Shown here: in pieces, positions 24,400 to 33,092 of the stretch
Layout: each line of letters opens with the position of its first letter
Numbering within the stretch: the first letter of the stretch is position 1
Assembly: GCA_002315325.1 (NCBI GenBank)
Contig: DCGU01000020.1
Span: forward strand, 1 to 64,000
DNA length: 64,000 bases
Reading direction: 5' to 3'
DNA from: Clostridiales bacterium UBA1770
Lineage (GTDB): Bacteria; Bacillota; Clostridia; Oscillospirales; CAG-272
Translations under genes and position numbers: made by a program
Notes under the pieces: generated by a model
Databases searched by the model: none
Told to the model about the DNA's origin: nothing
Seen by the model: only the letters and a program-made list of their open reading frames with translations

Positions 24400-26415
24400 T
24401 TAAGCCTGTTCTTCGGCAGGAGCTTCTTCTACGGGCTGTTCCTCTTCCATCAAAGCGCGGATGGACAGACCGACCTTCTGCTTCTCATTATCGATTTCGA
24501 TAATGCGAACGTCAACCTGCTGGCCAACCTGCAGAACGTCTGCGGGATTAGCGATACGGGTGTTCGCAATTTGAGAAATGTGAATCAAACCGTCAACGCC
24601 GTCAACGATTTCAGCGAAAGCACCGAAGGGCATCAGGTTTACGATGGTAACGTTTGCAACGTCACCGACTGCATACTGACTGGTGAAGATATTCCAGGGG
24701 TTATCTGCCTCGGTCTTATAACCCAGGGAGATTCTTCTGGCTTCTCTGTCGAAAGACTTCACGAAAACGGTAATTTCCTGACCGATCTTCAAAACGTCGG
24801 CGGGAGATTTGATGCGCTTCCAAGACAGTTCGGTCATATGAACCATACCGTCAACGCCGCCCAAATCAATGAATGCACCGTAGGAAGTCATGCTCTTTAC
24901 GGGGCCGGTATAAACCTTACCTTCTTCAATGGTATCCCAGAAAGCGCTCTCGGCCTGTTTGCGGATTTCCTTCTGCACACGGCTGATGGAACCGACAACC
25001 TTTTTGCGGTCGCGCACTTCGATGATTTCAAGTTTAACGGTTTCGCCCTTCAATGCGTTCAGATCGCCGTCCTTCGGAACACCGGTCTGAGAAGCGGGAA
25101 CGAATACCTGGTTGGCAGCAACGGCAACAACGACACCGCCCTTGTTTACGTCGACAACCTTACCCTCGAGAACTTCGTGGGAATCAACGGCAGCCAGAAC
25201 GTTTTTCCACTCGCGGTCTGCATCTGCACGTTTTTTAGAGAGTTCTGCAACGCCTTCCACGTCGCTGACACGAATAACGAAAGCCTCAACTTTGTCACCG
25301 CGTTTGAATTGCTCGGGCAGTTTAACGGAAGGGTCGTCGCTGACTTGGTCAGCTTTGATATAGCCGGTTACGCCCATGCCAAGGTCGAGCTGCAGCTCAC
25401 CGTCGGTCACGTACTCAACGATACCGGTAACGACATCTCCTGTATTTAAACTGGGGCACATCCCATCCAGCATTTCACTGAAATTTTCCTGATCCATGGT
25501 TTTCACTACCTCCTGTATTTTGTCACCGGGCGTGGATGCTCCGGCAACAATGCCCACCTTTCGATGGGTTGCTTTAAAATTAAACGGCAATTCGGACGCA
25601 TTCTCGATCCACAAGGTATCGGGGCATCCAGCGCGACATATCGAAAACAGCTTTGCCGTATTGGAACTGTTCCGCCCGCCGATCACCAGCATACCGTCGC
25701 ATTGACGCGAGAGGGCAGCCGCTTCGGCCTGTCTTTTTTCAGTCACACTACATATTGTATCAAATATTAAAGGATTTGTATATAGTTTTTTGAGAATTTC
25801 CTGTGATTTTTTCCATTCTTCGGTATTGGAAGTCGTCTGTGCTGCCAAAATCGGCTGCATTTCAGCCCATTCACTCCCATTTTTTTCCGCCAAAACGGCT
25901 TCCAACGTTTGCGCGTTGGAAAAAATAAAATGGGGACCGTCAAAACGGCTGACAATGCCCTCCACTTCCGGATGCCCCGCCGTTCCCAGTAAAAACAAGA
26001 CGTGCGCACCGTCGTCGTATTGCGCAACGACGTCGTGTATTTTGGCAACGTACGGACAGGTACAATCCACAACCGTCAGAAACGGCGTATCAGCTGCCGC
26101 TTTTTTCAACAACGCAGCCGTTGCACGCGGGACACCGTGTGCGCGTGTAATAATCACCATCGGGTGTTCGGCATCAATCGTTGACAACAGTTCCGGGAGA
26201 TTGTTTGATTCCGCAACGGCGGCACCGCGCGCCTCGGTTTCACGGACAAAATCAGGATTGTGAATCAACGGGCCAAGCGTAAAGATACGCGCGTTTTCCG
26301 CCTTATCGGCCAACCGTTCTTCCAATGCATTGACCGCGCGCTTGACGCCAGGACAAAAACCGGCCTGCGAAGCAACGATAACCTCCGGTGCCGTTTGGAA
26401 CGTCTGTTTAGCCAT
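24400..26415 (-). CDS. IspH (HMBPP reductase) fused to ribosomal protein S1
   Basis: Residues 1 to ~290 are IspH: ASQAGFCPGVKRAV (Cys ligand of the 4Fe-4S cluster), TRAHGVPR, VVDCTCPYVAKIH (second Cys), GTAGHPEVEG, FDTICSVTEKRQ (third Cys), GGRNSSNTAKL and GIVAGASTPGDKI. Residues ~310-640 hold four S1 RNA-binding repeats, such as GKVYTGPVKSMTSYGAFIDL, with an acidic tail. The fusion is known in Clostridia and joins the last step of the MEP isoprenoid pathway to an S1-like protein. The start at 26415 was chosen because of the upstream AGGA; it overlaps the preceding gene by eight bases. Confidence 0.95.
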   Translation of the reverse strand: MAKQTFQTAPEVIVASQAGFCPGVKRAVNALEERLADKAENARIFTLGPLIHNPDFVRETEARGAAVAESNNLPELLSTIDAEHPMVIITRAHGVPRATAALLKKAAADTPFLTVVDCTCPYVAKIHDVVAQYDDGAHVLFLLGTAGHPEVEGIVSRFDGPHFIFSNAQTLEAVLAEKNGSEWAEMQPILAAQTTSNTEEWKKSQEILKKLYTNPLIFDTICSVTEKRQAEAAALSRQCDGMLVIGGRNSSNTAKLFSICRAGCPDTLWIENASELPFNFKATHRKVGIVAGASTPGDKIQEVVKTMDQENFSEMLDGMCPSLNTGDVVTGIVEYVTDGELQLDLGMGVTGYIKADQVSDDPSVKLPEQFKRGDKVEAFVIRVSDVEGVAELSKKRADADREWKNVLAAVDSHEVLEGKVVDVNKGGVVVAVAANQVFVPASQTGVPKDGDLNALKGETVKLEIIEVRDRKKVVGSISRVQKEIRKQAESAFWDTIEEGKVYTGPVKSMTSYGAFIDLGGVDGMVHMTELSWKRIKSPADVLKIGQEITVFVKSFDREARRISLGYKTEADNPWNIFTSQYAVGDVANVTIVNLMPFGAFAEIVDGVDGLIHISQIANTRIANPADVLQVGQQVDVRIIEIDNEKQKVGLSIRALMEEEQPVEEAPAEEQA

Positions 26416-27736
26416 GATTTTCATCCTGCAGAGCGCAGACAGCGTCGAAAACGTATTGCGTCATCTTTAAATAGTCTTTCTCTGCGCCGCCGTGCGCCAT
26501 GAGTTCTTCATGGGAAATCGGCTTCCCGAAAACGACGGTCTTGCGACACAGGAAACGAGACTTGTGATTTTTCATCACGATTGCTGCCGGTAAGATCTGC
26601 ACGCCGGCACGATATGCCACCAGGCCGACGCCGTTCTTGATGGGCGTTGTTGACGGGTGAACGCCCGGGTAGCGGTGTCCCTGCGGGAACATACCGACAC
26701 AGGTACCGCCCTGCAGCATGGCAATGGTGTTTTTGACAGCACCGACGTCGGCACCGCCGCGGTTCACCGGATAGGCACCGAGGGAACGAATCAAAGCGGC
26801 CAGTCCGGGGATGGCAAACAATTCCTTTTTGGCCATAAAATGCGGCTGCTGCCACGCAATCGCGGCACACAGCAAAATGGGATCGCGCCAGGAAAGATGA
26901 TTGCTGACCAACAGGTAGGGCCCCTGTTCCGGTTTGGGTTCGTTTTCACTCCCCTTCACTTTGATGCGGTGCAGGAACCGAACGATACCGTGCAGCGTAA
27001 CGTAGACAAAATTAAAAAGGCGGCTGAAATTCTTTTTTTTAGGGGCATTTAACGCGAATTTTATTTTTTTCTTTTTCATCAAGGCAATGATGGCGTCTGC
27101 TGTTCCCTCGATTGTCAAAGAAGAATTATTTAAAAGAACGGCATCCGGCGCCTGCACTGCCGGTGCGACGGCACGGTTCCGATCGTTGGCGTCCCGCGTC
27201 TGCATATCGGTCAACACTTCGTCGAGCGTCGTTTCAATGCCCTTTGTCTTGAGTTCGTCCAAACGTCTTTGCGCCCTGACGGTATCGTCGGCGACGAGGA
27301 ACACCTTCAGATCGGCGTTCGGCAAAATGACAGTACCGATATCGCGGCCGTCCATAATAACGGAGTTTTCGCGCGCCGTTTTTTGCTGCGTTTCCAAAAG
27401 GAAAGTGCGAACGGCAGGAATGGCGGACACAGCCGACGCATACATGGAAATCTCCGGTCTTCTGATTTCTTCCCCGGGATTTTCCCCATTGAGATAGACA
27501 ACCTGTTTGCCGTTTTGATACGTCACCTCAATTTGGATGGACGGCAGCAGGGCGACTACGGCATCGGCATCTTTGGGGTCGACGCCGGCACGGAATACGT
27601 ACAGTCCGATCGTACGGTAGAGTGCGCCGGTATCCACGTATAAAATATTCAGTTTTGCGGCAAGAATTTTGGCAACGGTACTCTTCCCCGCACCGCTGGG
27701 ACCGTCAATCGCAATTGTAAAATGCTGTGTTTTCAT
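26408..27736 (-). CDS. Cytidylate kinase fused to 1-acylglycerol-3-phosphate acyltransferase (Cmk-PlsC)
   Basis: Residues 1 to ~220 are CMP kinase: IAIDGPSGAGKSTVAKILA (P-loop), YVDTGALYR, IMDGRDIGTVILPNADLKVF and RRLDELKTKG. After a basic linker (KKKKIKFALNAPKKK) residues ~235-442 form a PlsC-type acyltransferase with SNHLSWRDP (the NHxxxxD motif), NRGG, and GMFPQGHR. It thus joins CMP/dCMP phosphorylation with phosphatidate synthesis in one polypeptide; the domains probably act independently. The stop overlaps the IspH-S1 start, and the start overlaps the flavoprotein stop (ATGA). Confidence 0.93.
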   Translation of the reverse strand: MKTQHFTIAIDGPSGAGKSTVAKILAAKLNILYVDTGALYRTIGLYVFRAGVDPKDADAVVALLPSIQIEVTYQNGKQVVYLNGENPGEEIRRPEISMYASAVSAIPAVRTFLLETQQKTARENSVIMDGRDIGTVILPNADLKVFLVADDTVRAQRRLDELKTKGIETTLDEVLTDMQTRDANDRNRAVAPAVQAPDAVLLNNSSLTIEGTADAIIALMKKKKIKFALNAPKKKNFSRLFNFVYVTLHGIVRFLHRIKVKGSENEPKPEQGPYLLVSNHLSWRDPILLCAAIAWQQPHFMAKKELFAIPGLAALIRSLGAYPVNRGGADVGAVKNTIAMLQGGTCVGMFPQGHRYPGVHPSTTPIKNGVGLVAYRAGVQILPAAIVMKNHKSRFLCRKTVVFGKPISHEELMAHGGAEKDYLKMTQYVFDAVCALQDENHG

Positions 27737-29013
27737 AAACCGGCATTCTTCCTTTCCTGTGCCGAGACAGCTGCGCCTTCTGCGGCACAGACCGCCGTGG
27801 CGAACGCTATCTGCAAATTATAGCCGCCGGTATAGGCATCCACGTCCATTACTTCACCGGCAAAAAACAAACCATCGCACAGCTTTGACTGCATGGTGCG
27901 CGGATTTATTTCCTTTATATTTACGCCGCCGCGCGTGATAATCGCCTCGTCAATCGGCCGCATACCGGTGATGGTAATCGGCATCCCTTTGATGACGGAA
28001 AGCAAAGCGGCACGCTCCTTTTGGGTAACGGCATTCACTTTTTTGTGCGGATCGACACCGGACAGGGACACAATCACTGCTCTGGCCTTTTGCGGCAGCA
28101 AATCGTCAAGCGCATTGATTAAGTCCCGCGTGGAATACGCGGTAAAGTCCGACAGGATACGTTTGTCAAGCGTTTCAAGATCCAGGGCAGGCTTAAAATC
28201 TATCAGCGCCCGATATTTTTCATTTTTTTGCAGGTGTGCAGAGCCGGACAAAATCATAGGGCCCGTCATACCGAAATGCGTAAACATCATTTCACCGAAA
28301 TCCTCATACACAAGCGCGTCATCGGATTGACGGCGAATCTGCAGTGCAACGTTTTTGAGCGACAACCCCTGCATGGCGTCGCAAATATGCCCCGCTGCCG
28401 TCAGGGGCACCAGGGACGGTGACGCCGGCGTAACGGAATGCCCTGCCTGCTGCGCAAAACGGTACCCGTCACCGGTGGAACCGGTTAGGGGATACGACAA
28501 CCCGCCCGTACAAACGACAACGGCGTCGGCCGACGTTTCACCCGCATCGGTTACGACGCCGCGCACCGCACCGTCTTCTATCACAAGAGATTTGACGTTC
28601 TCGTGCCGTACTTCCACACCTTTTCTGTGACATTCGTCTGCCAACGCCGCAACGACGTCGGCCGCTTTATCGGACACGGGGAAAACGCGGCGCCCCCGTT
28701 CGGTTTTAAGCGGCACACCGATACTTTCAAAAAAAGCCATCGTGTCGGCCGGAGAAAACCGATTAAAGGCACTGTATAAAAAACGCGGGTTCGTGGGGAT
28801 ATTGTTCATCAATTCGGGAACGGTACAGTTATTGGTAACGTTGCAGCGCCCCTTGCCGGTAATCCGCAGTTTTCGGCCCAACTTTTCATTTTTTTCAAAC
28901 AGAATCACCCGTACGTCGCACGCAGCGGCAAACACGGCGCAGGTCAACCCCGCCGCACCGCCGCCGACCACAACGACCGTCGGGGCGTCATCCCTGACTT
29001 TTATCGTAGACAT
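27733..29013 (-). CDS. BaiN/HI0933-type FAD-dependent oxidoreductase
   Basis: The 426-residue product begins MSTIKVRDDAPTVVVVGGGAAGLTCAV, an FAD-binding Rossmann motif. It contains KLGRKLRITGKGRCNVTN, a stretch characteristic of the HI0933 family, DAVVVCTGGLSYPLTGSTGDGY, HFGMTGPMILSGSAH, and the C-terminal GLFFAGEVMDVDAYTGGYNLQIA. Relatives include BaiN, reported to reduce bile acid intermediates, but most members have unknown substrates. The start at 29013 overlaps the end of the RpiR gene; an upstream TTG start at 29037 is less likely. Confidence 0.88.
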   Translation of the reverse strand: MSTIKVRDDAPTVVVVGGGAAGLTCAVFAAACDVRVILFEKNEKLGRKLRITGKGRCNVTNNCTVPELMNNIPTNPRFLYSAFNRFSPADTMAFFESIGVPLKTERGRRVFPVSDKAADVVAALADECHRKGVEVRHENVKSLVIEDGAVRGVVTDAGETSADAVVVCTGGLSYPLTGSTGDGYRFAQQAGHSVTPASPSLVPLTAAGHICDAMQGLSLKNVALQIRRQSDDALVYEDFGEMMFTHFGMTGPMILSGSAHLQKNEKYRALIDFKPALDLETLDKRILSDFTAYSTRDLINALDDLLPQKARAVIVSLSGVDPHKKVNAVTQKERAALLSVIKGMPITITGMRPIDEAIITRGGVNIKEINPRTMQSKLCDGLFFAGEVMDVDAYTGGYNLQIAFATAVCAAEGAAVSAQERKNAGL

Positions 29014-29851
29014 CGTATTCGTCCCAAATCTTTTCAAGCTTGCGCAATCTTTCGGTCACAAGCTCTTGGTTTTTACGCGACAGCGCCACAACCATGGCGT
29101 TCAATATACTCATGGGTGCCACCAGAGAATCGGCAAACGATGCCATATCGCTGCGCGCCAGCAAAAGTTCCGTTGCGTAAGGCGCAATCGGAGACATGGT
29201 GCCGGAAGTCAGTGCGACAACCTCGGCACCGGCGTTGCGGGCGAACGTAACGGCATTGACGATTCGTTTGGAATAGCGCGGGAAGCTGACGGCAATCATC
29301 ACGTCCTGCGGGCCGATCTGCATAATTTGTTCGAACAGTTCGCTGCCCGACGTCGTCTGTACAAGTTTGACGTTATCAAACATCATACGCAAACTGTAAT
29401 TCAAAAAACCGGCAAGCGTGGCGGAAGAACGGACACCGATGATATAAATCGTTTTCGCACCGGCAATTTTATCAATGGCGCGGTCAAACGCTTCACGGTC
29501 AATTTCTTCCATCGTGCGCCGAATGTTATCGGCATCCGCTTCGAGCACTTTATCCAACACGTCCCCGTCACCGATTAAGGAATTGGTAACTTCAATTCTT
29601 TGGAAGGAAGTTAAGCGGTTTCGAATCAGTTCCCGCAGGGCCAGTTGGAACTCGGGATATCCGTCGAATCCCATTTCGTTGGCAAACCGCACAACGGTGG
29701 ATTCGGAAACGCGGACGACACTGCCGAGCTTTGCCGCCGTCATATACGCGGCCTTATCATAGTTATCGTGAATGAAGTTGGCAATTTGCCGCTGTCCGCG
29801 GGAAAAAGACCCCATTCGATTTTCCATTTCCTTCAATATATCATTATTCAT
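28988..29851 (-). CDS. RpiR/MurR family transcriptional regulator (HTH-SIS)
   Basis: The 287-residue protein has an N-terminal RpiR helix-turn-helix (AAKLGSVVRVSESTVVRFANEM) and a C-terminal SIS phosphosugar-binding domain (KTIYIIGVRSSATLAGFLN, DVMIAVSFPRYSKRIVNAV, VVALTSGTMSPIAPYATE). RpiR proteins sense sugar phosphates. It has its own strong promoter and reads into the flavoprotein-Cmk-IspH genes. Its regulon might include the uronate genes nearby, but no binding site was identified. Confidence 0.88.
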   Translation of the reverse strand: MNNDILKEMENRMGSFSRGQRQIANFIHDNYDKAAYMTAAKLGSVVRVSESTVVRFANEMGFDGYPEFQLALRELIRNRLTSFQRIEVTNSLIGDGDVLDKVLEADADNIRRTMEEIDREAFDRAIDKIAGAKTIYIIGVRSSATLAGFLNYSLRMMFDNVKLVQTTSGSELFEQIMQIGPQDVMIAVSFPRYSKRIVNAVTFARNAGAEVVALTSGTMSPIAPYATELLLARSDMASFADSLVAPMSILNAMVVALSRKNQELVTERLRKLEKIWDEYDVYDKSQG

Positions 29852-29901
29852 GGTTTAAGCTGCCTTTCCGTGCGGAATTCAACCCATATTTTCGCAGTAT
29901 T

Positions 29902-29930
29902 ATTATAATAGACAAGCGTTTAAAAGTCAA
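29902..29930 (-). promoter_or_regulatory. Promoter of the rpiR-cmk-ispH operon
   Basis: On the minus strand TTGACT (29925-29930) and TATAAT (29902-29907) are separated by exactly 17 bases, about 50 bases upstream of the RpiR start. Confidence 0.75.
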
Positions 29931-30026
29931 GATTTTACGCATGGTAAAGAAGGACCGGCCGACGTGCGGCGGGCAAACTTGCAAAAAAACTTTTTGTCTT
30001 TTTTCCTTTTTTGTGCAAAAAAACTA

Positions 30027-30056
30027 TTTACATTCACCGCTGCCCTGTGGTATAAT
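30027..30056 (+). promoter_or_regulatory. Promoter of the uracil/xanthine permease gene
   Basis: TTTACA (30027-30032) and TATAAT (30051-30056) with 18 bases between; transcription would start near 30063, leaving a ~200-base leader. Confidence 0.7.
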
Positions 30057-30062
30057 ACAGCC

Positions 30063-30260
30063 AACAATGAAGCACACTAACGGCAGATGCGTTACCTTGC
30101 GACAAAGTTACCGAATATAAACGCATGGATTGACACGTCACCGTATGTTTTGCTTTTCCGAAAGCAGCGGTGTCGTTTTTTTATGCTGACGATAAAAAAA
30201 CAAATGACACGTTCCGGCAGGAAACAAAACAGTGCCGAAAAAACAAGGAGGAACTTCACT
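30063..30260 (+). promoter_or_regulatory. 5' leader of the permease gene with an intrinsic terminator (attenuator)
   Basis: A perfect stem ATGCGTT (30087-30093) / AACGCAT (30120-30126) encloses a small hairpin at 30094-30108. It is followed by a nested hairpin: ACGTCACCG (30135-30143) pairs with CGGTGTCGT (30168-30176) with one mismatch, and TGCTTT (30151-30156) pairs with AAAGCA (30161-30166) inside, ending in seven T (30176-30182). This is a terminator upstream of the start codon, so the gene is probably attenuated. It does not match the purine, PRPP or PyrR leader consensus as I know them. A 17-codon leader peptide from ATG 30067 is also possible, without a good ribosome binding site. Confidence 0.6.
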
Positions 30261-31586
30261 ATGAAGCTCACGTACAACGTTCAGGATAAGCCCTCGTTCG
30301 GCAAAGTCCTGGTATTCGCTCTGCAGCAGTTGCTGGCCATTCTGGCTGCAACCATCGCCGTTCCCTCCATCATCGGAAACGGTATGTCCCAGTCCGCCGC
30401 CCTGTTCGGTGCCGGTGTCGGTACCCTGGTATACCTGCTGTTCACCAAATTTAAGAGCCCCGTGTTCCTCGGTTCTTCTTTCGCATTCCTCGGTTCCATG
30501 GGTGCCGCTTTTGCCGGTGCTGCTTCTACCGCAGCCGGTTACTCCGGTCTGTTGATCGGTGCCATCGGCGCAGGTCTCGTATACGTTATCATTGCCCTGA
30601 TCGTTAAGTTCGCCGGTGTTAAGTGGATTGCAAAACTGATGCCCGCCGTTGTTATCGGTCCGACCGTTGCCATTATCGGTTTGTCCCTGGCAGGCAACGC
30701 CGTCGGCGACCTGAAGGCAGCCAAAGTTGCTACTGCCAATCCTTATATCTGCCTGCTTTGCGGTTTGGTTACCCTGGCTGTTACCATGCTCTGCTCCGTC
30801 TTCGGCAAGAAAATGCTGAAGATGATTCCCTTCATTATGGGTATTCTTGCCGGCTACGTTCTGGCTGCCATCTTCACTGTAATCGGTGCAGCTGCCGACG
30901 TTGACGCATTGAAAGTAATCGATTTCTCCGCTTTCCAAAATATGCAGTGGGTTCCCGACTTCACCTTCGTACAGGCCTTCAAGGGCTTCAAAGAAGTAAC
31001 GGCTGATTACGTCATCACCGTACTGGTTGCTTACGTTCCCGTTGCCTTCGTAGTATTCGCCGAGCACATTGCCGACCACAAGAACCTGTCCTCCATCATT
31101 GAGAAGGACCTGTTGGAAGATCCCGGTCTGCACAGAACCCTGTTGGGTGACGGTGTCGGTTCCATCGCCGGTGCTTTCTTCGGCGGCTGCCCCAACACCA
31201 CCTACGGTGAATCCGTCGGTTGTGTCGCCATTTCCGGTAACGCATCCGTTGTCACCATTTTCACAACGGCTATTCTGGCTATCGTTGCTGCTTTCGTAGC
31301 ACCCTTCACCACGCTGCTGGCTACCATTCCGAACTGCGTCATGGGCGGTGTGTGCATGGCCCTGTACGGTTTCATCGCCGTATCCGGTTTGAAGATGATT
31401 CAGAAGGTTGACCTGGAAGACAACCGCAACCTGTTCGTTGTATCCGTCATCCTGATTGCCGGTATCGGCGGTTTGGTTGTTGCCTTCGGTAAGATCACCA
31501 TCACCTCCATTGCCTGCGCTTTGATCCTCGGCATTCTGACCAACATCATGCTGGGCGGTAATAAAAACAAATCTGAAGAACGGTAA
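30261..31586 (+). CDS. Uracil/xanthine permease (NCS2 family)
   Basis: The 441-residue protein begins MKLTYNVQDKPSFGKVLVFAL after a perfect GGAGG. About 12-14 membrane segments are visible. The NCS2 blocks ILAATIAVPSIIGNG, FLGSSFAFLGSM, MPAVVIGPTVAIIGLSLA, FAEHIADHKNLSSII and FGGCPNTTYGESVG are present; the last resembles the UraA/PbuX substrate motif. It imports uracil or xanthine with protons. The frame is open upstream to 30087, but the GGAGG and motif alignment fix the start. It stands alone between a promoter/attenuator and a strong terminator, which suggests regulation by nucleobase supply. Confidence 0.93.
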   Translation: MKLTYNVQDKPSFGKVLVFALQQLLAILAATIAVPSIIGNGMSQSAALFGAGVGTLVYLLFTKFKSPVFLGSSFAFLGSMGAAFAGAASTAAGYSGLLIGAIGAGLVYVIIALIVKFAGVKWIAKLMPAVVIGPTVAIIGLSLAGNAVGDLKAAKVATANPYICLLCGLVTLAVTMLCSVFGKKMLKMIPFIMGILAGYVLAAIFTVIGAAADVDALKVIDFSAFQNMQWVPDFTFVQAFKGFKEVTADYVITVLVAYVPVAFVVFAEHIADHKNLSSIIEKDLLEDPGLHRTLLGDGVGSIAGAFFGGCPNTTYGESVGCVAISGNASVVTIFTTAILAIVAAFVAPFTTLLATIPNCVMGGVCMALYGFIAVSGLKMIQKVDLEDNRNLFVVSVILIAGIGGLVVAFGKITITSIACALILGILTNIMLGGNKNKSEER

Positions 31587-31613
31587 TTTGATTGATATGT
31601 AATCCGTAAATCC

Positions 31614-31648
31614 GGGCGGTACCGAAAGGTGCCGCCCATTTTATTTTT
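31614..31648 (+). terminator. Terminator of the permease gene
   Basis: GGGCGGTACC (31614-31623), GAAA tetraloop, GGTGCCGCCC (31628-31637), then ATTTTATTTTT. Confidence 0.88.
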
Positions 31649-31652
31649 CCAC

Positions 31653-31681
31653 TATACAAATGAAGTGCAATGTGATATAAT
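31653..31681 (+). promoter_or_regulatory. Promoter of the SLC13/ArsB-type carrier gene
   Basis: Extended -10 TGATATAAT (TATAAT at 31676-31681) with TATACA at 31653-31658, spacing 17. Confidence 0.6.
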
Positions 31682-31718
31682 ACAACCGATTTTTATATAA
31701 AAGGAAAGGCTGAATTCT

Positions 31719-33029
31719 ATGCTTGTTTCCGTAATCATTGCCGCCCTGACCTGCATATGCATGATATTGGCGGTATTGTTCAAACCGCAAATACGAATCG
31801 GTCGGGTCACGCTTGATTCCTATTGGCCCGTTGTCTTGGTCGGTGCGACTGTTATGCTGGCGTCGGGTCAGGTGGACGTGGGGGCGCTGGGCGACGCCTT
31901 GCTGTCCGCATCCTCCATCAATCCTCTCAAGATTTTGGTATTATTCATTTCCATGACGATTCTGTCCATCTTTTTGGATGAGGTCGGCTTTTTCCGGTAT
32001 CTTGCCAACAAAACGCTTTCCTACGCCGGCAACAGCCAAATGAAGCTGCTCGTTATTCTGTACGTGACGGTTTCCGTGTTAACCGTCTTCACGTCCAACG
32101 ATATCATTGTCCTGACGTTTACGCCCTTCATTTGCTATTTCGCCAAAAATGCGCATATCAATCCGCGCCCGTATCTCGTGGCCGAATTCATTGCTGCAAA
32201 CACGATGAGTATGACGTTGATTATCGGCAACCCCACGAACATTTACATCGCGACGTCTTATAATATCGGCTTCGTTGATTACGCCGCCGTCATGCTGTTA
32301 CCGACGTTGGCATCTTCTGCTGTCGCATTCCTCGTTCTGTGGCTGTTGTTCCGTCGTGAACTGCAGGCACCGATTCAAAGCGAGACGGAAACCGTTGTGA
32401 TTGAAAACAAAGCGTTCCTCGGCGTCGGCATTTCCATCTTATCGATTTGTACGGTTGTTTTGGCCGTAGGTCCCTACTTTGACGTACCGATGTGGATTGT
32501 TTCTTTATTTTCCGCCCTTCTGTTGTTCCTGTTGGTAGGTATTCTTTCGGTAACCGGGAAAAAGAAACCGACCGAACTCGGTCGGACGTTAAAGCGCGCG
32601 CCCTGGCCGCTGATTCCTTTTGTTCTGTCCATGTTCGTCATCATTTTGGCGGTTACGCAAAACGGCTTGACGGATAAAATCAACGGTTTGCTGGGCGAAT
32701 CCCAACCTATTTTCAAGTACGGTATTTGCTCCTTCTTCGCTGCGAATCTCATCAACAATATTCCCATGAGCGTTTTGTTCTGTCCCGTCATTCACCCCCT
32801 GGCCGCTGCGGGAAGCGAGGCGCTCCTGCCTGCCGTTTACGCCACTGTCGTCGGTTCCAATCTCGGCGCTTATTTGACGCCGATCGGCGCACTTGCCGGT
32901 ATCATGTGGATGTCCCTGCTGAAAAAGCACAACGTGAAATTCGGCTATTTGGACTTCATGAAATACGGTGCGGCAGTATCCTTACCGGCGCTTTTGGCAA
33001 ATCTGTTGGTATTATCCCTCGTATTATAA
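31719..33029 (+). CDS. ArsB/NhaD (SLC13-like) family ion transporter
   Basis: The 436-residue protein has ~11 membrane helices. LDEVGFFRYLANK, TSNDIIVLTFTPF, LIIGNPTNIYIATSYN, ANLINNIPMSVLF and VVGSNLGAYLTPIGALAGIMW are signature blocks of the ion transporter superfamily that includes ArsB, CitMHS and SLC13; the paired N-P/N-x-G motifs in the two halves fit an inverted-repeat carrier. The substrate (arsenite, dicarboxylate, Na+/H+) cannot be assigned. No arsenic resistance genes are adjacent, so an organic anion or sodium/proton role is as likely. Confidence 0.8.
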   Translation: MLVSVIIAALTCICMILAVLFKPQIRIGRVTLDSYWPVVLVGATVMLASGQVDVGALGDALLSASSINPLKILVLFISMTILSIFLDEVGFFRYLANKTLSYAGNSQMKLLVILYVTVSVLTVFTSNDIIVLTFTPFICYFAKNAHINPRPYLVAEFIAANTMSMTLIIGNPTNIYIATSYNIGFVDYAAVMLLPTLASSAVAFLVLWLLFRRELQAPIQSETETVVIENKAFLGVGISILSICTVVLAVGPYFDVPMWIVSLFSALLLFLLVGILSVTGKKKPTELGRTLKRAPWPLIPFVLSMFVIILAVTQNGLTDKINGLLGESQPIFKYGICSFFAANLINNIPMSVLFCPVIHPLAAAGSEALLPAVYATVVGSNLGAYLTPIGALAGIMWMSLLKKHNVKFGYLDFMKYGAAVSLPALLANLLVLSLVL

Positions 33030-33044
33030 ACGCATCAAATCAGC

Positions 33045-33082
33045 AAAACAGGGCGACACCGTTGCGGGTGCCGCCCTGTTTT
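33045..33082. terminator. Bidirectional terminator between the carrier and a GNAT gene
   Basis: AAAACAGGGCGACACC (33045-33060) pairs with GGTGCCGCCCTGTTTT (33067-33082) with one mismatch; loop GTTGCG. Confidence 0.85.
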
Positions 33083-33092
33083 CATATTGGTG

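Noticed and set aside
24352..25449. Plus-strand open frame of 365 codons opposite the S1 half of the IspH-S1 gene
   Set aside because: Antisense to repeated S1 domains; composition is an artefact of the sense frame.
30063..30134. Purine riboswitch upstream of the permease
   Set aside because: The conserved purine-aptamer loop sequences are not present; only the terminator is clear.
30138..31133. Minus-strand open frame of 331 codons opposite the uracil permease gene
   Set aside because: Gln/Gly/Asp-rich translation typical of the antisense of a membrane protein; no promoter or ribosome binding site.
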